64,000 nucleotides of DNA from Dyadobacter sp. 50-39 (lineage in GTDB: Bacteria; Bacteroidota; Bacteroidia; Cytophagales; Spirosomataceae): NCBI GenBank assembly GCA_001898145.1, contig MKSR01000017.1, forward strand, positions 62,001-126,000. The letters run 5' to 3'. Shown piece after piece: positions 51,810-60,038 of the stretch (position 1 is the first letter of the stretch; every line of letters begins with the position of its first letter). Position numbers and translations under genes: made by a program. Under the pieces are notes generated by a model. The model did no database searches. It saw only the letters and a program-made list of their open reading frames with translations, and was not told the origin of the DNA.

Positions 51810-51971
51810 CGGTTGTTTTTTCTATCTTTACGGTTACAAATCACCACCCCTATACGTTGTGTATGCCTAAACCTCTGCTTTACCTGCTGGTAACAGCGTC
51901 TGTTGCACGGTAGGCCACCAGCATGTTTACGTTAAACATTGTACGATATTTTCATTTTTTTGACTTTATTC

Positions 51972-51979
51972 TACCTTTG
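51972..51979 (+). promoter_or_regulatory. Promoter -7 box
   Basis: TACCTTTG, a perfect match to the Bacteroidota TAnnTTTG element, 23 bases before the gene start at 52003. A purine-rich stretch lies between. Confidence 0.65.
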
Positions 51980-52002
51980 TATCAGGAAAACCGGAAAGGA
52001 AT

Positions 52003-52575
52003 TTGGGCCGACTTTTATCACTCCTGCTTTTTGGACTATTACTCTATAACATGATGGGCTACTCTGTGCTCTATCTGTGGGAAGAGCATGACGTTCCTAT
52101 GGCGGTCGGCACAGGGCATATCGAGCGCAACGGGTTTTCACGTGACATTGTCATGAAAGTGCCGGTGTCCCTGCCCTACCAGACCGACTGGTCCACTCCC
52201 GAGCCCTCGGAAGGGGGTATCAGGCATGAGGGCGAGTACTACCAGATCCGGACGAAACAGCTTTTGAACGACACGCTCTACGTTTACTGCGAATACGACC
52301 AGAATGCCCGGGACCGGTTCATGGAGCTTGCCGACCATATCCGGTACGACACCGAGAGTCCTGCACCCAGAAGCCACGCCAAGCTGCTTAAATTCTTTCT
52401 GAAAGAGTATATGTCTTCCCCGCGGGAGCATGTCTTTTTCGTCACGGAATGGATCGAATCAACGCCATCCGCAATCGATCAATATGATCGTACAGTTTCC
52501 GAAACCTGCCGCATTGCCCCAACACCGCCGCCTGACGGACTGCCTACCCGGACAATTGTTTTTTACGCTTCGTAA
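52003..52575 (+). CDS. Hypothetical exported or membrane-anchored protein
   Basis: TTG 52003 gives a 190-residue protein with a hydrophobic N-terminal helix (MGRLLSLLLFGLLLYNMMGYSVLYLW). The rest is polar, with SRDIVMKVPVSLPYQTDWSTPEPSEGGIRHEGEYYQIRTKQLLNDTLYVYCEYDQNARDRF, suggesting a beta-rich periplasmic domain. A good -7 box lies upstream. It is just before the beta-barrel gene at 52641, on the same strand, so they may work together at the envelope. Family not recognised. Confidence 0.78.
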   Translation: MGRLLSLLLFGLLLYNMMGYSVLYLWEEHDVPMAVGTGHIERNGFSRDIVMKVPVSLPYQTDWSTPEPSEGGIRHEGEYYQIRTKQLLNDTLYVYCEYDQNARDRFMELADHIRYDTESPAPRSHAKLLKFFLKEYMSSPREHVFFVTEWIESTPSAIDQYDRTVSETCRIAPTPPPDGLPTRTIVFYAS

Positions 52576-52640
52576 TCCTGCCTTTTTCGCGGGAGTGTGA
52601 AAGCGCTTACTCAACCTCAGGTACATTCACCAAATCCGTA

Positions 52641-53756
52641 ATGAAAACATTATTACAATCGGCCGCCGCATTGCTGTTATCGCTTTGCGCCGCCCAAAAT
52701 ACATTTTCACAAGGCTGCGTTGCGATCCGCGGCACCGGCAATGCATGTATGATCGCACACGCCGACAGCAACAACCACAGCCAGTGGGTGGCCAGCATTA
52801 GCGGCCGCTATTTCAAATCCTTCCGCCACTTCTCCGGCCCGAATGAGAACAAGGAGCGCCTTGTCCAGCACACGGAGGTAATCAACCATACGGCGTCGGT
52901 GGATATCAACATTATGCGCATTCTGAACGATCGCTGGTCGCTGATGGTCGATCTGCCGATCATTTCAAATGCGCGTTCCTCGCTGTACGAGCACGGGCTG
53001 GTGAATGGCGCCAACAAATTCAACGAGCGCCACAGCATGCATTCCTTCGGTATCGGCGACCTGCGCATTGCCGCCTACCACTGGCTTTTCGATCCAAAAA
53101 AGAGCTACCGCGGTAATATCCAGGTGGGTTTGGGCATCAAGCTGCCGACGGGAGATTATGACTACCAGGATTACTGGTACAATGTGGGCCCTAATGGCGC
53201 CAAGGAGCTTCGGACAGTCGACCAGTCCATTCAGCTCGGCGACGGGGGAACCGGTGTTTCCGTGGAGCTGAACACGTATTACAACATTTTCCACAACTTT
53301 GGCATGTACGGCAACTTCTACTACCTCGTAAACCCACGCGAGCAGAACGGTGTACGCACCTATCGCGAGACGCTCTCACCACGCCTTGCCAACGAAGCCA
53401 TTATGAGCGTGCCCGACCAGTATATGGCGCGCGGCGGTTTCAGCTACTCGCTGAACCCATTTGTAAAAGGCTGGGCCGTATCGGCTGGCGCGCGCCTCGA
53501 AGGCATTCCCGTTCACGACCTCGTAGGCGGCAGCGGCGATTTCCGCCGGCCGGGCTACGTGTGGAGCGTGGAGCCGGGCATCACCTATTCGGGGCAGAAA
53601 TTCAGCTTCTTCGCAACGGTACCGGTCGCATTCGTCAGAAACCGCACGCAAAGTGTGACAGACAAGGAATATTCCGACAAGACCGGCGTATTTACGCGCG
53701 GAGATGCCGCATTTGCCGACTATTCAATCAATGCCGGTGTTTCCTTCAAGTTCTGA
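52641..53756 (+). CDS. Predicted outer-membrane beta-barrel protein
   Basis: A 371-residue protein with a signal peptide (MKTLLQSAAALLLSLCAAQNTFS). The mature part has many alternating aromatic strands (WVASISGRYFKSF, GIGDLRIAAYHWLF, GNIQVGLGIKLPTGDY, VSVELNTYYNIFHNFGMYGNFYYL) and ends in YSINAGVSFKF, the C-terminal Phe signature of outer-membrane barrels. A Cys pair near the mature start (GCVAIRGTGNACM) is conserved in related Bacteroidota proteins, as I recall. Substrate unknown. A strong terminator follows. Confidence 0.82.
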   Translation: MKTLLQSAAALLLSLCAAQNTFSQGCVAIRGTGNACMIAHADSNNHSQWVASISGRYFKSFRHFSGPNENKERLVQHTEVINHTASVDINIMRILNDRWSLMVDLPIISNARSSLYEHGLVNGANKFNERHSMHSFGIGDLRIAAYHWLFDPKKSYRGNIQVGLGIKLPTGDYDYQDYWYNVGPNGAKELRTVDQSIQLGDGGTGVSVELNTYYNIFHNFGMYGNFYYLVNPREQNGVRTYRETLSPRLANEAIMSVPDQYMARGGFSYSLNPFVKGWAVSAGARLEGIPVHDLVGGSGDFRRPGYVWSVEPGITYSGQKFSFFATVPVAFVRNRTQSVTDKEYSDKTGVFTRGDAAFADYSINAGVSFKF

Positions 53757-53776
53757 TTCATTGTAATACCCATACA

Positions 53777-53809
53777 AAAGGCCGGACTTGCGACGCAAGT
53801 CCGGCCTTT
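53777..53809. terminator. Bidirectional Rho-independent terminator
   Basis: A perfect 14-base stem, AAAGGCCGGACTTG (53777-53790) with CAAGTCCGGCCTTT (53796-53809), around a five-base loop. It lies between the barrel gene stop (53756) and the converging DJ-1 gene stop (53826). Confidence 0.93.
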
Positions 53810-53825
53810 CTGCTTAAAAACTTCC

Positions 53826-54407
53826 TTAAATACCGCTGATCTGAACGCCCAGCAATTTATAGAACTCTTTCAGAATCGCGGGATGGCCGGGCCATGCGGG
53901 CGACGTTACCAGGTTACCGTCCACCACTGCCTGATCTGCGGGAATATTCTTCCAGGTTCCGCCCGCAAGTTCAATATCCGGGCCCACAGCCACATACGCC
54001 GTCAGCGTACGGCCTTGCAAAACTTTTGCAGCAGTGAGGATCTGAATACCGTGACAAATGGCAGCTACGGGCTTGTTAGTCTCGAAAAAGTGGCGGGTAA
54101 TTTCCAGCACACGCTTGTTGAGCCGTGTGTATTCGGGCGCGCGACCTCCCGCAATGTAAAGTCCGTCGTAGTCGGCAGGATTAATGCTGTCGAAATCGGC
54201 TGTGATCGCGAAACGGTGCCCCTGGGTTTCCTTGTAGGTCTGATCACCTACGAAATCATGAACAGCGGTTGGGACCGTGTCACCTTTGTGACGATCGGGA
54301 GCGAGCGTATCCACTTCAAATCCAACAGACAACAGCGCCTGGTAAGGCACCATAGCCTCGTAATCTTCCACATAATCGCCTGCAAGCAACAGAATTTTCT
54401 TCGACAT
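53826..54407 (-). CDS. DJ-1/PfpI-family protein
   Basis: A 193-residue protein of the DJ-1/PfpI superfamily. It has [29 protein letters not shown] at the N terminus, where Glu is the conserved acid, [14 protein letters not shown], and [11 protein letters not shown] with the nucleophile Cys near residue 118, followed by [15 protein letters not shown]. Members act as glyoxalases, deglycases or chaperones under oxidative or carbonyl stress. It stands alone on the minus strand. Confidence 0.93.
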   Translation of the reverse strand: MSKKILLLAGDYVEDYEAMVPYQALLSVGFEVDTLAPDRHKGDTVPTAVHDFVGDQTYKETQGHRFAITADFDSINPADYDGLYIAGGRAPEYTRLNKRVLEITRHFFETNKPVAAICHGIQILTAAKVLQGRTLTAYVAVGPDIELAGGTWKNIPADQAVVDGNLVTSPAWPGHPAILKEFYKLLGVQISGI

Positions 54408-54495
54408 AATGGTTTAAGGTTAGTGATTAAAGAAGTTGTATTACACTTAAAACTACGCTAAAAAAGGCCTTGTTGTTCCTGAAATGCCCGATTCT

Positions 54496-55140
54496 TTACT
54501 TTTCATACTCTTTCAGCAAAGTCCGGATGTCGCGGATGAGCTCGTAGGTGCCCTCGTCGGTAGTTCCGTCATACATCCCCCGTATGTGGCGTTCCTTGTC
54601 GAGCAGCACAAAGTGCCCGCTGTGCAGGAAACCGCCCGGCGATTTGGCGTCTTCGGTGGCAGTAATAAGGTAATGCCGCTGCCCTATTTCGTAAATCTTC
54701 CCGCGGTCGCCCGTGACAAACTGCCAGGTATCGTTGCTGACGCCCAGGTCGTTGGAGTAAGTTTTCAGCACCGAAGGCGAATCATGTTCCGGATCAATGG
54801 TGTGGGAGAGAATCCGAACGGTGGGATTGTCCTTCACCTCGTCGTACACTTTGAGCATATTCTTTTTCATCACCGGACAAATGGTGGGGCAGGTTGTAAA
54901 AAAGAAATCCGCGACATAGATTTTATCTTTGAAATCCTGCTCAGAAACGACCTTATTATCCTGATTGACAAATGAAAAGGCCGGTATGGACGGGTAATGC
55001 GTTTCCTCGGCGGGTTTGCCGTCTACGGTTTTGATAACGGTTTCGGGTTCGCCCAGGTAGGGCAGTTTACGGTCGTCGCAGGCAGCCAGCAAAGCCGCTG
55101 CCAGCAAACCGACGAAGATTGTTCGGGTATGCACGCGCAT
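54496..55140 (-). CDS. SCO1/SenC-family copper chaperone
   Basis: A 214-residue lipoprotein-like SCO protein. The N terminus ends LLAACDD, a lipobox. The thioredoxin-like domain has FFFTTCPTICPVMKKNML with the CxxxC copper ligands and SHTIDPEHDSP with the last His-containing loop. It delivers copper to cytochrome oxidase CuA or acts as thiol reductase in the periplasm. No oxidase gene is in the window, but the small GKCYL protein at 55246 lies next to it and looks copper-linked. Confidence 0.93.
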   Translation of the reverse strand: MRVHTRTIFVGLLAAALLAACDDRKLPYLGEPETVIKTVDGKPAEETHYPSIPAFSFVNQDNKVVSEQDFKDKIYVADFFFTTCPTICPVMKKNMLKVYDEVKDNPTVRILSHTIDPEHDSPSVLKTYSNDLGVSNDTWQFVTGDRGKIYEIGQRHYLITATEDAKSPGGFLHSGHFVLLDKERHIRGMYDGTTDEGTYELIRDIRTLLKEYEK

Positions 55141-55245
55141 GGTAGGTTTTGAAGTATAAGGAATAGAAAATGACCGACGCCGCCTCAGGCCGCGTCCTTG
55201 AATGGCGCTCCCGTGACCGATGCCGGGAAGCCGAAAAGTAACTGT

Positions 55246-55644
55246 TTAAACCAGCGGGGGATGAAAAATATCCGTTACGACCGTACCGGGAAATGATGGG
55301 GAAATGTCAACGAATGTTACTGCCAACCGCTCTTCCCAGCAGTCCGGCGCGTGGAAGGTAAACGGCTTACCAGTATCCATTACCTGAAACAGCAGGTTGG
55401 CCATGTAAGTCTGTTCGGCACGGCGTTCCTCCTGCTTTTTGGCCTCGACGATTTTTTCAGCCAGGTAGCATTTGCCCTCGCATACGACGATCGGGTTATC
55501 ACGGTTCACACATAGGTTGGCCATGATGTACTCCTTTCGCAACTCGTAGTCCAGATAAACCAACGGAACGACCCATGCCTTCACCAGCATCAGCAGCGTA
55601 AAGCCCAGGGTAATCCATTTTTTTCCGTAAGTTTTCAAAAGCAA
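55246..55644 (-). CDS. Small membrane-anchored protein with CEGKCYL motif
   Basis: A 132-residue protein with an N-terminal hydrophobic helix (WITLGFTLLMLVKAWVVPLVYLDYELRKEYI). The motif NRDNPIVVCEGKCYLAEKI holds two cysteines and is common to small Bacteroidota proteins found beside copper/SCO genes, as far as I recall. A later CWEERL region adds one more Cys and the end is IFHPPLV. Probably periplasmic, perhaps copper-binding; this is inference from context. It starts 106 bases upstream of the SCO start on the same strand. Confidence 0.75.
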   Translation of the reverse strand: MLLKTYGKKWITLGFTLLMLVKAWVVPLVYLDYELRKEYIMANLCVNRDNPIVVCEGKCYLAEKIVEAKKQEERRAEQTYMANLLFQVMDTGKPFTFHAPDCWEERLAVTFVDISPSFPGTVVTDIFHPPLV

Positions 55645-55751
55645 ATACTTATATCCGTAAACACCACCGCAAAACTAAGCCCCCACGCCTGAGATACCAA
55701 ATCGCCCCCTCCTGCACTCCTCCAAGCCACAAAAATATTTTCGAATATATT

Positions 55752-55769
55752 TTGTACTAATTGGTAAAG
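55752..55769. promoter_or_regulatory. Candidate TetR operator at its own promoter
   Basis: TTGTACTAATTGGTAAAG overlaps the -33 part of the promoter (TTTG 55751-55754). The -7 box TATCTTTG is at 55775-55782 and the TetR gene begins at 55803. It agrees at 13 of 18 positions with 56405-56422 in front of the OsmC gene. Confidence 0.55.
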
Positions 55770-55802
55770 TATTATATCTTTGTAACATCAAACACGAAAA
55801 CA

Positions 55803-56387
55803 ATGGCAGGCAGACCTAAAATATATGACGAATCAGCGATCCTGGACAAGGCGGTGGAAGTCTTTTGGGAAAAAGGATATGCCAACGCGACTGCCGACGA
55901 CCTGCTCCAAGCCATGGGAATCGGAAAAGGCAGTTTCTATTTTGCATTCAAAGGCGGCAAGGAGGAATTGTTCCGGAAATCCATGGAACGGGTCGTCGAG
56001 CTGAACTTTAATGCCATCCGCGACGCACTTGCCACTTGCGCGGACCCGGTGCAATTCATCAAAGATTTCTTCCTTTCACTTACGGGGAATGAGTCGCCGG
56101 TGGGTAATAAGGGCTGCTATTTTGGAAACGCCCTGATACAAGTTTCCTCCGATGATTCAGGCTTGAAGATCATCGCCGCGAAATACCTGCATTTGCTGGA
56201 AGAAATATTTACCGAGGCCGTCCAAAGAGGCAAGGACCTGGGACTGCTTCAAACCAAAGAACCGGCAGGCGCGCTGGGTGCTTACCTGGTCAACCTCTGG
56301 AATGGCATCAACGTAACCCGCAGAATGGAAACAGACCAACGCAAGCTGGCAGACCTGGTGCGGATGAACCTGAGCATATTGAACTGA
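55803..56387 (+). CDS. TetR-family transcriptional regulator
   Basis: ATG 55803 (MAGRPKIYDESAILDKAVEVFWEKGYANATADDLLQAMGIGKGSFYFAFKGGKEELF) shows the N-terminal helix-turn-helix of TetR repressors. The 194-residue protein has the NKGCYFGNALIQVSSDD segment in its ligand-binding half. Members with this middle resemble NemR/AcrR-type regulators that sense reactive electrophiles through Cys, and Cys102-type residues are present here. The OsmC gene follows 78 bases downstream with an operator-like repeat between them. Confidence 0.92.
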   Translation: MAGRPKIYDESAILDKAVEVFWEKGYANATADDLLQAMGIGKGSFYFAFKGGKEELFRKSMERVVELNFNAIRDALATCADPVQFIKDFFLSLTGNESPVGNKGCYFGNALIQVSSDDSGLKIIAAKYLHLLEEIFTEAVQRGKDLGLLQTKEPAGALGAYLVNLWNGINVTRRMETDQRKLADLVRMNLSILN

Positions 56388-56404
56388 ATTTTTTTTACCC
56401 AATT

Positions 56405-56422
56405 TTGTACCATGTAGTACAG
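56405..56422. promoter_or_regulatory. Candidate TetR operator before OsmC gene
   Basis: TTGTACCATGTAGTACAG, nearly palindromic (TGTAC-CATGTA-GTACA). It overlaps a TTTTG -33 stretch and lies three bases upstream of a TATTTTTA -7-like box (56425-56432). It matches the site at 55752. Confidence 0.6.
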
Positions 56423-56465
56423 TTTATTTTTAAAACCATTTTTCAATTTTAAATCCAAAAAGATC

Positions 56466-56876
56466 ATGAAACGCAAAGCAACAGCCGTATGGAATGGTGA
56501 TATCAAAACAGGCGCCGGACACATCACCACGGGCAGCACCGTCCTCAACAAAACGCAATACTCGTTCAACAGCCGCTTCGCAGATGGCATCGGCACCAAC
56601 CCGGAAGAGCTCCTCGCCGCAGCGCATGCAGGGTGTTTCACTATGAAGCTTGATCTGGACCTAACCCAGGCCGGTTACACAGTCGAGTCTTTGGAGACAC
56701 AATCCGTGGTGACGCTGGATAACGGCAAAATCACGCAATCGGAACTGACGCTTCAAGCAAAAGTGCCGGGTATTTCCGAAGAAGAATTTCAGGCCATCGC
56801 CAAGGGTGCAGAGCAAACCTGTCCGGTAAGTCAGGCTTTCAGTTTCGAAATCGTTTTGAATGCCAAATTGGTATAA
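56466..56876 (+). CDS. OsmC/Ohr-family peroxide reductase
   Basis: A 136-residue OsmC-type protein. The two catalytic cysteines are in AAAHAGCFTMKLDLDL (about Cys58) and AEQTCPVSQAFS (about Cys119), and FNSRFADGIGTNPEELL is the family region before the first. OsmC enzymes reduce organic hydroperoxides by these thiols. The TetR upstream probably represses it. A strong terminator follows at 56892. Confidence 0.94.
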   Translation: MKRKATAVWNGDIKTGAGHITTGSTVLNKTQYSFNSRFADGIGTNPEELLAAAHAGCFTMKLDLDLTQAGYTVESLETQSVVTLDNGKITQSELTLQAKVPGISEEEFQAIAKGAEQTCPVSQAFSFEIVLNAKLV

Positions 56877-56891
56877 TACCCGTATCCTCCT

Positions 56892-56935
56892 GCCGCCGCT
56901 GCATGGATCATTACCCGTGCAGCGGCGGCTTTTTT
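56892..56935 (+). terminator. Rho-independent terminator of OsmC gene
   Basis: A perfect 12-base stem GCCGCCGCTGCA (56892-56903) with TGCAGCGGCGGC (56918-56929), then a run of T to 56935. It begins 15 bases after the OsmC stop. Confidence 0.95.
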
Positions 56936-57035
56936 ACCGATGGATAATTGCTGATAGGATTGCTAACTATAAGTACTACAAAAGGTTACTAAAATTGAGG
57001 TGTGTTGGGATACACAACCTTCTGTTGAGATTACA

Positions 57036-57043
57036 TACCTTTG
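57036..57043 (+). promoter_or_regulatory. Promoter -7 box of small gene
   Basis: TACCTTTG, a perfect Bacteroidota -7 element, 38 bases before ATG 57082. Confidence 0.6.
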
Positions 57044-57081
57044 TGGGAGAGCTAAAAATTTACCTTAAACCACACTACCTT

Positions 57082-57294
57082 ATGCAGTCCTCCATCACCA
57101 CAACCAAAAAACAATGCAGCGGAGATCAATGGAGCTCCGTCATTCCTTCTCTTATTTCCACTTCTATGGGCGGCGCGGTCATTGGCGGCACCATAGCCCA
57201 CATCTCCGGCGCGCTCGCCGGTGGGGCATTCGGGATCGTGATCGCGCTCTGCTCCGAATACAGAACCCGCAAAGCTTCCATCACCAGGAACTGA
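57082..57294 (+). CDS. Small glycine-rich membrane protein
   Basis: A 70-residue protein. After a polar start with one Cys, the stretch GGAVIGGTIAHISGALAGGAFGIVIAL is a single membrane helix full of GxxxG-type spacing, a glycine zipper. Such helices oligomerise in membranes, as in class II bacteriocins or small toxins. There is no clear double-glycine leader. It has its own promoter and is followed eight bases later by a second small membrane protein. No family recognised. Confidence 0.62.
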   Translation: MQSSITTTKKQCSGDQWSSVIPSLISTSMGGAVIGGTIAHISGALAGGAFGIVIALCSEYRTRKASITRN

Positions 57295-57301
57295 TCCTGC
57301 C

Positions 57302-57631
57302 TTGGTTGACGTGCTGAATTCGATTGTCAGGGATGTTCTTGCTCCCAGGATCATCTTTGTACTGGCCGGCCTGGGAAGCATTGCGTATCTGTTCACCTTC
57401 TGGTTTCAGAATCGTTTCATTCAAACCAATCTCCCCGATCTGATCAGCACGGGGTTTCAGATTGTGTCGATCAGCAGCGGCTTCAAGTTGGTGCTGCACG
57501 TATTTATAGAATTGTGCAGGCCAGAAGCTGTTATGGAAATGGATAAATTCTATACCGGCTACGGCGGTGCAGCGGTTTTTTGGATTTCAATCACCACTCT
57601 GAAAAAACGTTTCAAAAATCCGGATTGCTAA
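57302..57631 (+). CDS. Small membrane protein
   Basis: TTG 57302 gives a 109-residue protein with two or three hydrophobic helices (IIFVLAGLGSIAYLFTFWF, LISTGFQIVSISSGFKLVLHVFI and a C-terminal FWISITTL). It starts eight bases after the 70-residue gene, so the two likely share a transcript and may be partner or immunity-like proteins (inference). No family recognised. Confidence 0.58.
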   Translation: MVDVLNSIVRDVLAPRIIFVLAGLGSIAYLFTFWFQNRFIQTNLPDLISTGFQIVSISSGFKLVLHVFIELCRPEAVMEMDKFYTGYGGAAVFWISITTLKKRFKNPDC

Positions 57632-57718
57632 CTGAATCACCGTTTTGCAAAGTCAATTCCCTGTTATCCGAACCAATGAAATACCCGTTGTTGTTGCCAG
57701 AGGATAAACACGACAAAA

Positions 57719-58219
57719 ATGGGTAACCGCTTCAAAACAATCGCTTCTCCGACGGGCACGCTTACGCTCATTGCCAGCGAAAAAGGGTTGAGGGCAGTGC
57801 TTTGGGACTACGATCCTGAAAAATCAGGCATCGAATGCGGTGTTGAAGCCCCAAATGACCCGTTACTGCTGGAAACTGAGAAACAGCTGAACGAATATTT
57901 TACCAAAAAACGAAAAACCTTCGAGCTTGACCTTGACTTCGTAGGGAGCGATTTCCAGATACAGGTCTGGGAGGCCATGCTTACGATCCCATTCGGCGAA
58001 ACCAGGACCTATGGCGACATTGCCCGGCAGATCGGCAACCCCGATTCGGTGCGTGCCGTGGGCGGAGCCGCCAACAAAAACCCTATTCCGATCATCGCGC
58101 CCTGCCACCGTGTGGTGGGAGCAAACGGCAAACTGGTCGGTTTCGGCGGCGGGCTTCCCAATAAAGCGCTGCTCCTTGAACTGGAAGCGCCTTATCGGCA
58201 AACCACTTTATTTGATTAA
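57719..58219 (+). CDS. ogt: Methylated-DNA--protein-cysteine methyltransferase
   Basis: A 166-residue suicide repair protein. The active-site motif PIIAPCHRVVGANG is near 120-133, with GGAANKNP before it and the conserved IPFGETRTYGDIARQIG upstream. The Cys takes the alkyl group from O6-alkylguanine and the protein is spent. Length matches Ogt without an Ada domain. It stands on its own ahead of the ABC-F gene. Confidence 0.96.
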   Translation: MGNRFKTIASPTGTLTLIASEKGLRAVLWDYDPEKSGIECGVEAPNDPLLLETEKQLNEYFTKKRKTFELDLDFVGSDFQIQVWEAMLTIPFGETRTYGDIARQIGNPDSVRAVGGAANKNPIPIIAPCHRVVGANGKLVGFGGGLPNKALLLELEAPYRQTTLFD

Positions 58220-58277
58220 GATATGCTTAGTAAATGGTAACCGATAGTTAATCTATTACGCTTTCGGGATTTATTTT

Positions 58278-58285
58278 TACCTTTG
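58278..58285 (+). promoter_or_regulatory. Promoter -7 box of ABC-F gene
   Basis: TACCTTTG, a perfect Bacteroidota -7 element about 115 bases before the ABC-F start, leaving a long leader. The long leader could hold a regulatory element, as is known for antibiotic-resistance ABC-F genes, but no stem is clear. Confidence 0.55.
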
Positions 58286-58399
58286 CTGCATTATTCACCA
58301 ACCATAAACACCAGGTGTAAGAGACCATTTCTTTCAGGAAAATAAATGCATGCGGCCGTGATGGCGGCTGCTATTATTCATTCTCAAAAGAAGTTTCTT

Positions 58400-60001
58400 A
58401 TGCTTTTTCTTCAAGGTGTTACCTATGCACACCCTAACCGGGATGTGCTGTTTTCTGATATTCATCTTACTGTAAATAAACAGGATAAGATCGCGCTGAT
58501 CGGCAACAACGGCTCGGGTAAGTCGACTTTGCTGGGTATTCTGGCGGGCAGGCTGCAACCCTCTTCCGGAACAGCCGGCGCTGATTCAAAGCCCTATTTC
58601 GTACCCCAGCTGTTCGGACAATACAATGCGCTCACAGTCGCCGAAGCATTAGGCATTCACGAGAAGCTGCTGGCGCTTAAAGAAATCCTGGAAGGGCATT
58701 TGACGGACATCAACCTCGAATTGCTCGACGACGACTGGGGAATCGAAGAACGGTGCCAGGAGGCATTTGCACATTGGCAACTGCCCGAAATTGCGCTTTC
58801 GTCACCCATGTCGGCGTTGAGCGGCGGCCAAAAGACCAAGGTTTTCCTGGCTGGTATCATGATCCACGAGCCGGAGATTGTGTTACTCGACGAGCCCAGT
58901 AACCACCTCGATGCGCCGGGCAGGGCGCTGCTGTACGACTATATCCGTTCCACGGGTCATACGCTCGTGGTGGTAAGTCATGACAGGTCGCTGCTGAACC
59001 TGCTCCCAACGGTGTGCGAGCTTGGCAGACGCGGCATTACGGTCTATGGCGGGAATTACGATTTTTACAAAGCACAAAAATCAGCCGAAAATGGAGCATT
59101 GAGCCTTGAAATGAAAGCCAAGGAAAAGGCGTTTCGGAAGGCCAGGGAGGTGGAACGGGAGTCGATCGAGCGGCAACAAAAGCTCGATGCCCGCGGCAAG
59201 AAGAAGCAGGAAAAGGCCGGGCTACCCACGATCGTCCAGAATGCATTCCGTAATAATGCGGAGCGAAGTACAGCCCGCATGAAGGGTATTCATGCCGAAA
59301 AGGTGGGCGGGATCTCACAGGAACTGAGCCAATTGCGCAGTGAAATGCCGGGTATCGATAAAATGAAGGTCGATTTTGACAATTCCGCACTGCATAAAGG
59401 CAAAATACTCGTCACCGCCGACCATGTCAATTTTGCCTACGGAGAGCGGCCGCTTTGGCAAGAGAACCTGGATTTCCGGATCACCAGTGGCGAGCGAATA
59501 GCCATCAAAGGCGCTAACGGATCCGGGAAAACGACGTTGATACGCATGATTCTCGGTGAATTGTCCCCTGCTACGGGGGCTGTCGAGCGGGCAGATTTTA
59601 AAGCAGTTTACATAGACCAGGATTATTCACTGATCGACAATGCATTGAGCGTCTACGAGCAAGCGCAAAAATTCAATTCGGGCATTTTGCAGGAACACGA
59701 TATCAAGATCCGGCTGAACCGGTTTCTCTTTACGCGGGAATACTGGGATAAACCGTGCGCTGGCCTTAGCGGCGGCGAAAAGATGCGGTTAATGCTTTGC
59801 TCGCTGGCTGTGGCCACACAAGCGCCCGATATGATCATCCTCGACGAGCCGACCAACAATCTCGACATCCAGAACATCGGCATTCTCACGGCGGCGATCA
59901 ACGAATACCGGGGAACGCTGCTGGTCGTTTCCCATGATGTTCATTTTCTGGGAGAAATCGGCATAGAGCGTGAGATGGAGCCAGGCTCATTCTCCACTTA
60001 G
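58400..60001 (+). CDS. ABC-F family ATP-binding protein
   Basis: ATG 58400 (MLFLQGVTYAHPNRDVLFSDIHLTV). The 533-residue protein has two ATPase domains without membrane helices. The first has GNNGSGKSTLLGIL, LSGGQKTKVFLAG and LLDEPSNHLD; the second has GANGSGKTTLIRMIL, LSGGEKMRLMLCS and ILDEPTNNLD. A charged linker with KAKEKAFRKAREVERESIERQQKLDARGKKKQEKAG joins them. Such proteins act on the ribosome, in translation control or antibiotic protection. The linker length resembles the protection type, but this cannot be decided from sequence. Confidence 0.95.
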   Translation: MLFLQGVTYAHPNRDVLFSDIHLTVNKQDKIALIGNNGSGKSTLLGILAGRLQPSSGTAGADSKPYFVPQLFGQYNALTVAEALGIHEKLLALKEILEGHLTDINLELLDDDWGIEERCQEAFAHWQLPEIALSSPMSALSGGQKTKVFLAGIMIHEPEIVLLDEPSNHLDAPGRALLYDYIRSTGHTLVVVSHDRSLLNLLPTVCELGRRGITVYGGNYDFYKAQKSAENGALSLEMKAKEKAFRKAREVERESIERQQKLDARGKKKQEKAGLPTIVQNAFRNNAERSTARMKGIHAEKVGGISQELSQLRSEMPGIDKMKVDFDNSALHKGKILVTADHVNFAYGERPLWQENLDFRITSGERIAIKGANGSGKTTLIRMILGELSPATGAVERADFKAVYIDQDYSLIDNALSVYEQAQKFNSGILQEHDIKIRLNRFLFTREYWDKPCAGLSGGEKMRLMLCSLAVATQAPDMIILDEPTNNLDIQNIGILTAAINEYRGTLLVVSHDVHFLGEIGIEREMEPGSFST

Positions 60002-60038
60002 CCTGCATTCCTTTATATTTAACCCAAAAACCAATACA

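Noticed and set aside
57082-57294. Class II bacteriocin call
   Set aside because: No clear double-glycine leader or transport gene nearby, so only a small membrane protein is claimed.
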